This document shows, piece by piece, positions 32,207-43,350 of a DNA stretch of 64,000 bases. The position numbers were made by a program, and so were the translations under genes. Origin of the DNA: Agapetus fuscipes (taxonomy: Eukaryota; Arthropoda; Insecta; Trichoptera; Glossosomatidae); the NCBI GenBank assembly GCA_951799405.1, contig OX637343.1, positions 5,766,001 through 5,830,000 of the forward strand, in the 5' to 3' direction. Below the pieces are notes generated by a model. The model saw nothing but the letters and a program-made list of their open reading frames with translations, was not told the origin of the DNA and searched no databases. Within the stretch, counting starts at the first letter, position 1, and each line of letters begins with the position of its first letter.

Positions 32207-32440
32207 CCTGGCCTAGGTGCCCATTCATCATAATATTATATGTGTATTTTTAAAACCTTTTTTTTCGTGATCACAATATTATGAGGCAGTGCAGTGAATA
32301 CGACACTCTATACATCTTACTAAATTATGCAAAAAAAACTTAAAGGAGATCTGTTTTTTATCTTTGGAGACATCAAATATCAAATCCAAAAGTTGGGTAG
32401 ATGGATAACGGCTGAAAATGGCTGGCACGCTAGAGGTTAA
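32207..32440. mobile_element. MITE related to 38838-39077
   Basis: The right end GCACGCTAGAGGTTAA and the internal AAAAGTTGGGTAGATGGATA match the better-preserved copy in intron 17. The left end is eroded. Confidence 0.5.
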
Positions 32441-32477
32441 TTGACTAAACTTATCCAATTGAAGCATTCGAGATGTG

Positions 32478-32790
32478 TCTCTACCGAAAAATGCTTCGGA
32501 TCTCTTGGCGGGATCGAGTCACCAATGAAGAAGTCCTTCAACGAATGCGCACTACATTAAGCAGAGAAAACTGGTGTACTTAGGTCACATTTTGAGAACT
32601 GAGAAGTACCGTCTCCTTCACCTTATCATACAGAGTAAGATTGCGAGGAGAAGATCTCAAGGACGCCGAAGCACATCGTGGCTGAAAAGCCTACGACAGT
32701 GGTTCGGCAGAAGCAACAAGTCCCTGTTTCGAGCCGCACCATCCAAAGTCTAAAAAGCCATGATGATCGTCGATCTACGATAGAAGTGGC
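32478..32790 (+). pseudogene. RTE-like LINE C-terminal remnant before exon 12
   Basis: Reads KMLRISWRDRVTNEEVLQRM, then after a shift KLVYLGHILRTEKYRLLHLI and RRSQGRRSTSWLKSLRQW. This matches the C-terminal order (WxDxVTNEEVL, YLGHxxR, RRxxSWLKNLRxW) of a widespread insect LINE ORF. Frameshifted and without an RT core. Confidence 0.8.
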
Positions 32791-32863
32791 AGGAAAAGAA
32801 GAATCCGAGCTCCTGTTTCTTCATCTTCTGTACTTGTTTCATTGTTGTCTGTTGTATTTTTAG

Positions 32864-33058
32864 GTGCAGCAACATTTGCTCGACAAGGTCTGGCCCAAGC
32901 TGCGTGTGCTGGCCCGCTCCTCTCCCACGGACAAGTACACCCTGGTGAAGGGGATGATAGACTCCAAGATATCCGAAACCAGGGAGGTGGTGGCCGTCAC
33001 GGGAGACGGAACCAACGATGGGCCTGCCCTCAAGAAGGCTGATGTCGGATTTGCCATG
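32864..33058 (+). CDS. PMCA: PMCA exon 12: P-domain hinge, TGDGTNDGP
   Basis: Sixty-five codons: [32 protein letters not shown] and [29 protein letters not shown] is the invariant hinge motif whose Asp residues coordinate Mg2+. Acceptor GTATTTTTAG, donor ATG|GTGAGA, phase 0 at both ends. A decayed LINE 3' coding remnant ends about 75 nt upstream. Confidence 0.97.
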
Positions 33059-33074
33059 GTGAGATTACCTAAAA

Positions 33075-33150
33075 TATTGTAATAATGTAAGGGTGATCGA
33101 TTTGGTGAGCGCTGTTTTTCTGTGAATCACACCTCAAGAGCCCTCCGCTG
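33075..33150 (-). repeat. SINE-B tail fragment
   Basis: GATTTGGTGAGCGCTGTTTT and TCACACCTCAAGAGCCCTCC are the reversed 3' part of SINE-B. They run directly into a half copy of the fold-back element. Confidence 0.6.
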
Positions 33151-33235
33151 GAGCTTCCGGATGTTTCGCCCGTGTGATGGGCTTCTTCAGCGTGAAAGTG
33201 AAATGATGAAGATGATCAGGATGAAACTATGATGA
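33149..33235. repeat. Single arm of the 9881-10113 fold-back family
   Basis: GGAGCTTCCGGATGTTTCGC and GGGCTTCTTCAGCGTGAAAG match one arm. The opposite arm is absent. Confidence 0.65.
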
Positions 33236-33239
33236 CTTT

Positions 33240-33475
33240 TTTTTAAATATCAAACTTTTAAAGATCATGTCTAATGAATGCCCACTAGTAAACATATGTA
33301 AAGTTGTGCTTACGCATGCTGCATGTGTACATACAAAATACACCAAACCTAACATGAACATAAACATTGCTACTTCTGCCGCTTTTCCTTGATACTGGGT
33401 TGGCATTGCCAAAAGTGAGCCAATTTTTACAGCATGGGGGTCAGCCTCATCCCAACAAGTCAAGGAACCCAACCC
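33240..33475 (-). repeat. R1 repeat, diverged copy
   Basis: A reverse-strand R1 with CATGCTGCATGTGTACATAC and GGTCAGCCTCATCCCAACAAGT; the tail is eroded. Confidence 0.65.
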
Positions 33476-33487
33476 ATTCTTTTCGTT

Positions 33488-33812
33488 CTTTAACCTTTTC
33501 GCCTCTGAATATTCTGCCCATATGAATACCCCCAGTACGGAATACTTTTTCAAGCACATTTTTAAAACATTTATTGTTTCCTACCTTAATTGATTGACAA
33601 CACTTCAAACTATGTGAACAGTCACATGTTTTAGTTATTCAAGAACAAAAATTACAAAGGCTTAGCACATATTTCCACTTGCAGACTTTTGAATTCTGGA
33701 ACAATGTCAGGGTAAGTTTAAAGTTGGATGACGTCTATGATTGACAGCCGCAATGTATGCAAGTTTACACTTGACGCCTATGCTTGTCACCCACAGTTGA
33801 AGGGTTGATTGG
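33488..33812. repeat. ~325-bp repeat ending near TTGAAGGGTT
   Basis: Starts TTTAACCTTTTCGCCTCTG, passes CAGTACGGAATACTTTTTCA and ends GTCACCCACAGTTGAAGGGTT. It is a compact copy of the element whose halves are at 17925-18140 and 23040-23170. Confidence 0.55.
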
Positions 33813-33840
33813 AGCATAGAGACTGAATATGCAGTGTTGA

Positions 33841-34230
<390 letters not shown>

Positions 34231-34450
34231 TAAAACTTGATGTTTTTCAACACAACATGTATTTGGTACAAGTTACAAACGCCGACAACACAACCTTCCC
34301 ACTGGGAGGTCAGTACAAAAGAGAGAGAGGTAACATACAATATGACAGAAGATACAAAAATGTCTTCTTCTTCTTTTTACTTTTGATGGCTAGTTTGACA
34401 AGCTGTCAGGTTAAAGCTGGAATAAACATTTATTATTATTATTATTAAAT

Positions 34451-34617
34451 CACACATTCCTTTTCTTTTGTAAATAACACCGCCTATTGGGAAAGTCTGC
34501 TAACCACACATTCCTCTTCTTTTCGTAAACAACACAATCTATTGGGAAAGTTTGCTAACCACACATTCCTCTTCTATTCGTAAACAACACCATCTATTGG
34601 GAAAGTCCGCTAACAAT
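34451..34617 (+). repeat. Minisatellite, 3 copies of a 54-55-bp unit
   Basis: Units start CACACATTCCTCTTCTTTTC and end CTATTGGGAAAGTTTGCTAAC. The array ends 17 nt before the acceptor of exon 14 and is pyrimidine-rich on the + strand. It follows an ATT run that may be a retroposon tail. Confidence 0.9.
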
Positions 34618-34634
34618 ACATAATTTGTTCACAG

Positions 34635-34833
34635 GCTGTCCAGATGTTGTGGGTGAACCTCATCATGGACACCCTGGCTTCCCTCGCCTTGGCCACTGAG
34701 ATGCCTACCCCGGATCTGCTGCTGAGGAAGCCGTACGGAAGGACCAAGCCTCTGATCAGCCGCACCATGATGAAGAACATCCTGGGACAGGCCGTGTACC
34801 AGCTGACTATCATATTTGCTCTACTTTTTGTCG
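34635..34833 (+). CDS. PMCA: PMCA exon 14: M6 (Ca2+ site) and M7
   Basis: Contains M6 as [20 protein letters not shown], whose Asn and Asp in VNLIMD supply Ca2+ ligands in PMCA. The cytosolic loop ([20 protein letters not shown]) and M7 ([19 protein letters not shown]) follow. Acceptor TTGTTCACAG, donor G|GTAAGA, 199 nt, phase 1 out. A three-copy minisatellite ends just upstream of the acceptor. Confidence 0.97.
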
Positions 34834-34952
34834 GTAAGATCTTTCAACTGCATTATTTTTCTTCCTACTGTACTTCAAATCTACTATTGAGGCTGTCCAT
34901 ATGGCAGGACCTTGTACTTTATAGAAGCAAAGAAATGTGGCAGATAACAAGT

Positions 34953-36240
34953 CTGTACCTTAGAGCATAAACAAGGGTAGTCACATTTTACTAAATGTGC
35001 AGGAGACGAGTTTTGGTGAAAATGTGCACTTTAAAACATAACTTCTAAACTATATGAGATATTTTTTATCTGTAAAGACTGTTTGTCATCTTTTATCAAT
35101 ATTTATTTAATTGTGATTTTATTTGACCGTTTACTATTTTACAATAGAAATAAAATGGACTTCCGCGGTTCATCCCCGAAGTTTGTATGTTGTCAGATAC
35201 AAAAATGCTTAGAGCATAAATAATGGAAGTCCATCTTATTCATACGTTTCACTAAGCTTGCGGAGTATCCTTTATTTCTTCTAAATGTTTTTTAGTTTTT
35301 TAATTTAAACAAATGTGTGTCTACTATATATTATTTATCTGTAAGCTGACCTTAACAAAGCTGTTTTTTTTTAAATAAAATATGTTTTCAATGGATAAAA
35401 ATTAATAATCTTTCTTAATTTATCCAAAATAGGGCTTCACTAATTTGATAAAGGAATAAAAAAAAACAAGTAACAAGATCTAGATCCAAATCAATATCTT
35501 CATATTGAAAACAAAGTTTGAATTCACTTTTTTAAGCTCAAACGTTTTCGCAGGAGCAAAGACAATCAATGTTAGAAATTTACTTTTTGAAAAGAGTAAA
35601 AATAACATTTTTTCCAGGAAAAAAAGATTTTTTACATATGTACATCTAGGTTCTTAAAAGCTAAGGAATGAGTTTTTTTACATACATCTAGGTTCTTAAA
35701 AGCTAAGGAATGAGTTTTTGTATATACATCTAGGTTCTTAAAAGCTAAGGAATGAGTTTTTTTACATACATCTAGGTTCTTAAAAGCTAAGGAATGAGTT
35801 TTTGTACATACATCTAGGTTCTTAAAAGCTAAGGAATGAGTTTTTGTATATACATCTAGGTTCTTAAAAGCTAAGGAATGAGTTTTTGTACATACATCTA
35901 GGTTCTTAAAAGCTAAGGAATGACTTTCACTTTTTTTTTACACTTACACTTTCAAAGACTTTTATTGAAGAAAATATCAAAAATTGACTCCGTACACTAG
36001 TGAAAATGTGAAATAATTTGTTCCCGCTTAGAGCATGAACAACGTACGTGGGACTTCCGTGGTTTATGCTCGCACTTTATTGGGCATCCGATTTTAATTA
36101 CACTTGATATCTCAGGAATTATGTGTCTGAGGACTCCAATATTTTTACCACTTATAGAACAGCTAATTATGAGAAATTCTGCATCATTAACTCAATAATG
36201 CAAAAAAATGGACTTATGTTGTTTATGCTCTAAGGTACAG
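34953..36240. mobile_element. 1.3-kb non-autonomous DNA transposon, TSD AAGT
   Basis: Inverted ends CTGTACCTTAGAGCATAAAC and GTTTATGCTCTAAGGTACAG are flanked by AAGT on both sides. The subterminal phrase AGAGCATAAACAA...AGTCC recurs in either orientation near 34962, 35150, 35211, 36029, 36060 and 36205. A 42-bp minisatellite lies inside. No coding region was found. Confidence 0.75.
35643..35936. repeat. Minisatellite, 7 copies of a 42-bp unit
   Basis: The phrase CATCTAGGTTCTTAAAAGCT starts at 35643, 35685, 35727, 35769, 35811, 35853 and 35895, an exact 42-bp period. Units are almost identical, differing in the TTTTTTA/TTTGTA linker. Confidence 0.97.
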
Positions 36241-36618
36241 AAGTTGTTCTTTGTATATACCATTCTTGCAGAGATCTATAATAATATTATCTATATAATC
36301 TAAGTTGCAAGGATATATTCATTTAAAGCTCTCCGATTAAAATAAATTAATTTATGCTGATTTATTTGGTGAGCGCTGTTTTTGTGTGTATCACACCTCA
36401 GGAGCCCTCTACAGATGTATGCCCACAAACAAACACGTGTAGTTCGCGCTTACAAATGCTAAATGTGTACTTACAAATAAAAAAATAGGATTTGAGATAA
36501 AAAGTGGATAAACTATTTATAATCTATATGAATTTAATTTTTTTATATCTTTGCAACTCAGTTATAGGTTATTATTTAATATGTATGCATTATCAAATAA
36601 TCCATAATTCAAAAAATA

Positions 36619-36846
36619 TTTGCAAAGATATATTAACATTTAAAATTCATATTAAATGCATGCCCACAGACACATTGAAGTTCTCGCTTACAAATGCTGC
36701 ATGTGGTCTTACAAACTAAAGTCAAAACCTCAAATGAACATAAACCCTACAACTTTTGCCGACCTTCCCTGAAACAGGAGTGATTTGGCAAATTGAACCA
36801 ATTTGCACACTATGGGTCAGCTTCATACTAACGTATAAGTTAAGGA
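36619..36846 (-). repeat. R1 repeat copy
   Basis: A reverse-strand R1 with ATGCATGCCCACAGACACAT and the 5' end ACTAACGTATAAGTTAAGG, which directly abuts a forward SINE-B. Confidence 0.7.
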
Positions 36847-37150
36847 CCGGTCTGTAGCCCAGTGGCAACACTTCTGACTTGTAAATGGAAGGTTGTGGGT
36901 TTGAATCCCGGCGAAGCACAAAAATATATCATTTATATTTTTAAATAATATGCTTTTCGCTGGGTTGAAAAATTCATAAAACCTTTACCTGAGACCTTTC
37001 ATTAAAGGTACATCCAGCCTTACAGAAACTGGGCCTTGCTTGAGTACTGGCGCTTCCTACAGCGACGACCAAGCTCGCAGAGGGCTTTTGAGGTGTGATA
37101 TACACAAAAACAGTGCTCACCAAATAAATCATCCTAATATTATTATTATT
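36844..37150 (+). mobile_element. SINE-B, full copy abutting exon 15
   Basis: GACCGGTCTGTAGCCCAGTG head, B box GGGTTTGAATCCCGGC, full body and the tail CCTAATATTATTATTATT. The tail ends 10 nt before PMCA exon 15, so the upstream part of this acceptor region derives from the SINE. Confidence 0.85.
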
Positions 37151-37160
37151 GTGTGTCCAG

Positions 37161-37372
37161 GGGACCAGCTGCTGGACATCCCTTCAGGGCGCGGGCAGCA
37201 GCTCACGCAGGACCCCACGCAGCACTTCACCGTGATCTTCAACACCTTCGTGATGATGACTCTCTTCAACGAGTTCAACGCGCGCAAGATCCATGGCCAG
37301 AGGAACGTCTTCCAGGGGATCTTCACCAACCCCATCTTCTACTCCATCTGGATAGGGACCTGTGTCTCCCAG
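37161..37372 (+). CDS. PMCA: PMCA exon 15: M8 and M9
   Basis: Completes a Gly codon, then reads DQLLDIPSGRGQQLTQDPTQ (extracellular loop), HFTVIFNTFVMMTLFNEFNA (M8), RKIHGQRNVFQG and the start of M9 (IFYSIWIGTCVSQ). FNEFNARKIHG is a PMCA signature. Acceptor GTGTGTCCAG, donor CAG|GTACAC, phase 1 in and phase 0 out. The sequence directly upstream of the acceptor is the ATT-rich tail of a SINE-B copy. Confidence 0.97.
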
Positions 37373-37606
37373 GTACACCAGCCCACATGTCTAATCAAGA
37401 TAATAAAATAAATTTATCTCCGCCTTTTTGTGATTTATATCACTACAAAGGCGCATGTAGGCTCTAGCAGGGAAATATAAATGTTTTCAGCATCTTCGTA
37501 AAGGCTTCTCGTTGTCCTGGACTCTCAGCTTCTCTGGGAGAGCATTCCATGCCGCCATTTTGACCGGCTAATTGTTAATGAATGAATGAATTGTGGCTTG
37601 TTTTAG

Positions 37607-37758
37607 GTGGTCATCATCCAGTATGGCAAGATGGCCTTCAGCACCAAGGGCCTGACGCTGGAGCAGTGGATGTGGTGCTTGTTCTTTGGCTTCGGGACTC
37701 TGCTCTGGGGACAGCTGGTCACCACGCTGCCCACCAGGAAGATACCCAAGAAGCTCTC
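37607..37758 (+). CDS. PMCA: PMCA exon 16: M9 end and M10
   Basis: Reads VVIIQYGKMAFSTKGLTLEQ then M10 (WMWCLFFGFGTLLWGQLVTT) and LPTRKIPKKLS at the start of the cytosolic tail. The first residues finish helix M9 and the last extracellular loop. Acceptor TTGTTTTAG, donor TC|GTAAGC, 152 nt, phase 2 out; the Ser codon is completed by exon 17. Confidence 0.96.
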
Positions 37759-37821
37759 GTAAGCAACCCCCACTTCCTTACGCAACTTTGTGGATAATCT
37801 CATGTTGATATTACATAGTCA

Positions 37822-38140
37822 CATGGGCGTAACTAGGAAGGGGCAGGGGAGGGCAGCTGCCCCCCCTGGAAGTAAAAAATGAACCTAAATTGTTTTTAAA
37901 TTGGATTGCAATTACTGAAATGACTATTTTTCAATCATGAGAGATGTTTCGATATTGATTTTGGAATATCAGAATAAAATTTTAAAGAATGAAAAGACGG
38001 ATTCTACTGACCGTGCAAAAGAGAAGAACGATTTTCTCTACGTTTCGTCGGAGTCATATCCGAATAAAATTGCTTGTCTTGCAAAATTTTGCACTGATAT
38101 TTTTTGTCCATTTCTGGAAGCTGAATAATAATTTGCACGC
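37822..38140. mobile_element. Possible hAT fragment (CATGGGCGTAACTAGG end)
   Basis: The left end CATGGGCGTAACTAGGAAGG followed by GGGGAGGGCAGCTGCCCCCC is a familiar hAT terminus in insects. No matching right end or duplication was found, so the right boundary given is approximate. Confidence 0.4.
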
Positions 38141-38250
38141 CTGTTACCCATCAACAATCCATATTTGTTATGTTGTTGCCCATCCCTACTTTGGCCTCAT
38201 AAAATGAACTTTTGGACATTGCGTGCCTAACTCCACGTTTTTATCACCAG

Positions 38251-38386
38251 ATGGGGCCGCGGCCAGCCCGATGAGTACACCGAAGCGATTCACCTGGGAG
38301 ACGAGAAGTTTGATCCCGACAATGATAAGAAGCCGCGCGCGGGCCAGATCCTGTGGATCAGGGGCCTCACGCGGCTGCAGACACAG
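38251..38386 (+). CDS. PMCA: PMCA exon 17: proximal C-terminal tail up to splice site C
   Basis: Reads WGRGQPDEYTEAIHLGDEKF, DPDNDKKPRAGQILWIRGLT and RLQTQ. The GQILWxRGLxRxQTQ block is conserved from vertebrates to insects, and its end is the position of alternative splice site C in vertebrate PMCAs. Acceptor TTATCACCAG, donor CAG|GTACGT, phase 0 out. A 25-kb intron follows; any phase-0 exon inside it could serve as an alternative C terminus. Confidence 0.97.
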
Positions 38387-38631
38387 GTACGTGCCCTCCC
38401 CGCTCATAGCTCACATGTACACTCATTATCAAGCCATCGCCACCTCTTCAAATACATGTCTTTGTAACCGAGATACCAGGCCTAAAAAATGACGCGGTGT
38501 ACGGTTCATAGCTGTCAGCTGATCCTGTCGGAAAACAAAAAGTAGTGTAGATATGTAAAATGAGGAATTGCTTTTGTTATATATATTATTTCTCCCAAAA
38601 TATGTTTGTTTACAATAAAATCATTTGATTG

Positions 38632-38750
38632 AACCCCCACTTCAACTGAAGTGGTTGGCGTAAGGCCGACCGACCCCCTTACCTGTTAAACTAAAAAAGT
38701 TCCACTTGCCACATGCGACCCCTATGGGGATAACGCGATAAGAAGTTACT
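38632..38750 (+). repeat. SINE-A 3' fragment
   Basis: CCCCACTTCAACTGAAGTGG, GGTTGGCGTAAGGCCGACC and GGGGATAACGCGATAAGAAG mark the last ~120 bp of SINE-A. Confidence 0.75.
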
Positions 38751-38837
38751 TACCTACCTTTATCTTACCTAGTTTATCCTACCTTTGTATTCTTTACGAT
38801 ACCTTAAAATTAGGATGGTAGCCGTCCTGTCTTTCTT

Positions 38838-39077
38838 TTAACCTCCAGGGTGCCAGAATGCGAATCCGGGCTCATAGCAAAGATCGCAATTTCATCAATT
38901 TTTCTTTATTTTTTATACAGAATAAGAAAATCTTTTCTATTATATTATGTGCTAAAAAAAAACTTTATTTCACTGCCTTTTGAGATAAAAAAAAATATCT
39001 TTGGAGATATTTAATATGTAAAGCATGAGTTGGGTAACTGGATAATGGTTGAAAATCGTTGGCACACTAGAGGTTAA
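38838..39077. mobile_element. 240-bp MITE with TTAACCTC ends
   Basis: TTAACCTCCAGGGTGCCA at the left is inverted as TGGCACACTAGAGGTTAA at the right. The interior is AT-rich. A weaker copy is at 32207-32440. Confidence 0.65.
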
Positions 39078-39498
39078 AGCAAGATTATTCTTTAGCCTTT
39101 GAAAGTCTTTTGAAATTTGGGAGATCAATTGTAGGATACTTAAGCTGTGTGACAAATCAATTTTGATGAGTATTTTGCCTCGTTGGATGCTGGACCTCAG
39201 TTGCAAGGACATTTATATTATTTCATTCTCTAAAGTAAATCATTTTCTATACCTACTTGTAATCACCTAAATCTCATACCTTCTCTGTCTCACTATAACG
39301 ATCTATTATTAAGTATATATTATGTATATTTAGTTATTATTTTCATATCTTCTGAAACATATATCATACTATGGGCACTGCATTCAAATGAATTTTGAAT
39401 TAAAACAATAATTTCATTCATACATAACAATATGTTCAACTCAAAAATACTCGCTGATGTTTTTTTTTTGTTACTGAGTACTTTAGTCACATAGACCC

Positions 39499-40096
39499 AT
39501 CTATAATCTAAGTTGCAAAGATATATTGACATTTGAGGCTCGTATTTAATGCATGCCCACAAGCAGGCCCGTGTAAAATGCGCACTTACACATGGTGCAT
39601 GTGTGCTTACAAAATAAACCAAACCTGACTTGAGCATAAACTTTGCAACTCATGTCGCCTTTCCCTGAAAGCGGGGTGGCATTGGCAAAAGTGAATCAAG
39701 TTTATACAGCACGGCGGTAGTCCACTTAGTCCGGTCGATAGCTCAGTTGGTAGAGTGCTTGCATTCTACCCCGTGAGCTCGGGATCGAATCCCACCGAGG
39801 AGGGTGTCAGAAATGATTTCCAATTTCGGTGTGTATTTCAAACCCCATAATATAAATACCGGCGAGGTTTACTCCGCCTTTACAAGAAATGAGTACCAGC
39901 CCCCTCGGGAGCTAGGAAATTCCCACTTCAACTGAAGTGGTTGGCGTAAGGCCGGCCCCCTTACCTGTAAAAATAAATAGGTTCAACTCGCCACATGCGA
40001 CCCCTTCGGGGATAACGCGGCAAGAAGTTACACTATATGTGTAGCTTAGTTGCGAGTTGCGTTTGCGGGTCAGCCTCATACCAAAGTATTAGTCAA
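39499..40096 (-). repeat. R1 copy split by SINE-A
   Basis: R1 runs from CTATAATCTAAGTTGCAAAG to about 39728 and its last 30 bp (GTCAGCCTCATACC) reappear after the SINE, so SINE-A inserted into R1 here. Confidence 0.7.
39730..40065 (+). mobile_element. SINE-A, near full-length copy
   Basis: Head TCCGGTCGATAGCTCAGTTG, GGGATCGAATCCC B box and a complete 3' end GTAGCTTAGTTGCG with a short duplicated GAGTTGCGTTTGCG. Confidence 0.85.
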
Positions 40097-42403
40097 GATG
40101 TTTAATAATTTGGAATATCGTTCCGACTTTATTGATATTCTTAATAAAGGTTGAATCCCTTACCGTTTTTACAATTTTTTAATTAAAAATACAACTATGT
40201 GTTTTTAAAGTGGTAAGGAAATATGCTGGTTGTTTTTAAAACATATATATTCTTATCTAACATATTATGATAGATCTTTTTTAAGCCCATAGTATGATTA
40301 TGTTTTATCCACATTCTGGTACAATTAAAAAAAAAAAAAAACAGAATTTGAAAATAAACCAGGTAATTGCTCTATGAAAATATTTTCATCACATTATTCT
40401 TGTGTTTTTGTTTGTATATAAAATTTTAAATACTTTGAAAATGTTAATGTTTTTTAATTGTGCCAACATTCGACTGTTCTCTTTCATTTCCTATGCTATA
40501 TATTTTATTTTATACCTATAAATTTAATGTTTATTTTATCATTTATTTATTTATATTTATTTTAACGTTTTCAAAATCAAAATGATTCGGCGGGTCGGTG
40601 TTTCTATTTTTATTTTTTCAATTCACTCGTCTGTTATTTAAAATAATTGGATTCGATTAGGTAAATCAATTGATTTTATTATTTTTTTTTTTTCATACAT
40701 GGATATAAATTGGTTTGAATCTCTGCTGTGTTTGATTATTTTTCACACAAAAAATAATTATGTCTTCCCTTACACTCCGAAGACTTGAACCACTCAGTCT
40801 TCTCTTAAAATACCTTTGGTGTTAAAACACAGATGTCAGTAGAAAAAAATAAAGGAATATAATATTTTATTTCAATTTTTTTTTCTTTCAATGAAGTTAT
40901 CCAAAACGTCATCATTTTTTATAATTCCTGATTAGAAATGTAGATAATTTATTTAAAACACACAGTAAGTATTGACCAAAGGCAAGAGATTCAACCTAAT
41001 ATTAATGGGGAAAAAATATCACACTTCATTCACAGCTCAGAAAAGAGTCCTTTTTTACGTTCCATCGCCCATTTTTAAATAATATAATGTGTAAAAAATA
41101 TGCCTTATGATTTAAGGACAATAATGCCATCTATATGAAAAAATATATTTACAATTGATTTGTAATGGCACTATTATTTAATTCATGGATTAAAACTCAA
41201 AATTTACAGAATAAAAAAAAGAAATATAAAGCAATGTATTTATAAATTTTATACTTTTATTTAAATTTAAAAATATTTCATTTGCCACAATTGAATCTTG
41301 CTTAACAGATTGGACGACAATGGATACTTAGTAATTATTTAAAAGTCTACTTAACTATAGTCAATTACGCACCTGATTAAGCGAGGTTTAATTGTTCTAT
41401 AATAAAAAAAAACAAATTTCAGTTACATTTCGCACATTCCATGTAGACATAAATTTGGTTCTCATTTTTGTTTTTTATTTAATATGTTTTTTATTAATCG
41501 CATTCAATAACCATGACTATTTAATTTTATCAACAGTATTATTATTTTGCACTAACACTGGTGACTTATTATGACTTACTTACACTTTTTTTATTCTTTA
41601 ATTTTTCATACATTATATTTTTTTAATTTCAAAAACCTTTCCTTGATCTAGTTTAAAAATACCACATAAAAGAAATTTGATGGTAATTTTTGTTTTGCAT
41701 GTTTTTTCATTTTTTTTTTAGATTTATTTTGAAAGTGATCTCTTATGAAACCAAAAATTTAAAATAAAAGTATTCTTTCGTCACTCCTTGTATAAAATTG
41801 AAAGATTCTAAGGGTTTGTGTATTGACATTGCGAAGATTCATTTTAAATTAAAAATGTAAAAATAAAACAGTAAGTTTTGCTTCACGAGTTGAATTATTT
41901 ATGTGAGCACTTTCGATGTTATCACACCATTATCAAGATAACATCTAGATTTGTTCAATATCGTTCAAACAAGTTAACATTTTGTTGATTTTTAGAATTC
42001 TCCCATTAATGGAACTATGCCACCCTGTCTTAATTGTTTAAAACTAATTAAAATGTTTCATAAGAGGTCATAACAGTGCCCCAACATTAACGAGTATGAT
42101 TTTGATGTGTTTTCCCCCCATTTACAACATTAATATAATTTGTTTTATTTGTTTTTAGTTAACTTGCCTGTTTTTTCCCCCCAACAGCTCCATAACACTC
42201 AGACCTGCCCGTATATCTTATTTTTGTCACAATTTTTGTTTTATCCTCCCATATTTTCAGTTGACATTTTGTTTTACATGAGCTTGTGTCAAAGTTCAAC
42301 ATAAATTATTTTACTCATAGAAATATATTCTAAAAAAGGGGATTTCTCATTTCTGAACTTTTTATTTATTAAATGATTAAATTATTTATGGAAAAAGTTT
42401 CAA
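40097..42403. other. Intron 17, AT-rich, nothing recognised
   Basis: Over 2 kb of very AT-rich sequence with homopolymer runs. No repeat family from the rest of the window, no convincing exon and no RNA gene was seen. Confidence 0.6.
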
Positions 42404-42525
42404 ACGGTGCTATTCTCAAACAGCAAAGTCATGGCTCATCCGCAGCCTACATTGAATTTTTAATTAAAAAATTGATGATCCGTAGATTGGCTATGGTTCA
42501 AATGTTTTGTGAATACCACTGTAAA
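42404..42525. mobile_element. ~120-bp MITE, diverged copy
   Basis: Shares AGTCATGGCTCATCCGCAGCC, ATCCGTAGATT and TTTTGTGAATACCACTG with the copy at 43233-43350. Confidence 0.6.
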
Positions 42526-43232
42526 AGTTTATTGAAGTTTTATTGAATAGTGATATAACTCAGAAATCATTTCTTTGTGATAAATTTTCATTTCATATTT
42601 TTAATAAGTGATGATTATGCATCTCCCTTTTAGTTATATTTTTTTGAAACAATCCTAATACCTACACATAGATTTATTGGTTTTTTTTTGCATCCCATTT
42701 CATGACAAGGTGTGTTTTTTAAATTTAATTTACTAACAAATGAGAACCCATTTAAAGTAAATTAATTTTAATTTCATTTAAAAAAGGTACAAACATTTAA
42801 AAAAAAACTGAGAAAAAAATTGGCTTCGTAATTATTTGAGTCCTATAGAAAAAAAGGAGGAAATTTGGGATTTCTTTTAAAAATGAAAGAAATATTTGGA
42901 AACCCAGGAAATCATTTTCTGATAATTTCTAGATATTTATCTCATTAAAAAAACCTTCTAGATTGCTGCCTTTTGTTCTATGTGAATCATTTACTATGTG
43001 TATTTTTTTTATTATGGGAAATTCCAAACTAAAATATAATACCGAGTAAGGCCAAGTCTTAATTATAAAAACCAATACTGTATAAAACTTCATAACTAAG
43101 AAATTTCATAAAAAAACTAAACAAACTTTTATTTTTAAACAAATTCATTAAAAATTAAAAAAAAGGTTTCAATATTCATGAAAAAACATTTGTAAAGGTA
43201 GTCATATTATTTCTGAATAGGTTATACACATG

Positions 43233-43350
43233 CAGCGTTATTCACACATAGTAAAGCCATGGCTCATTCGCCGCCTAAAGTGAATTCTCCGCAGAAAAAA
43301 ACAATGGTCCACGGATCTTCTGTGGATTAAACGTTTTGTGAATAACGCTG
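43233..43350. mobile_element. 118-bp MITE with CAGCGTTATTCACA ends
   Basis: CAGCGTTATTCACA at the left and TGTGAATAACGCTG at the right are perfect inverted ends of 14 bp. Relatives are at 42404-42525 and 62657-62948. The length and CAG...CTG ends suggest a hAT-type MITE; no clear 8-bp duplication was seen. Confidence 0.7.

Noticed and set aside
35643..35936. CRISPR-like regular spacing of a repeated phrase
   Set aside because: Units are contiguous 42-bp tandem copies with no unique spacers, in a eukaryotic intron.
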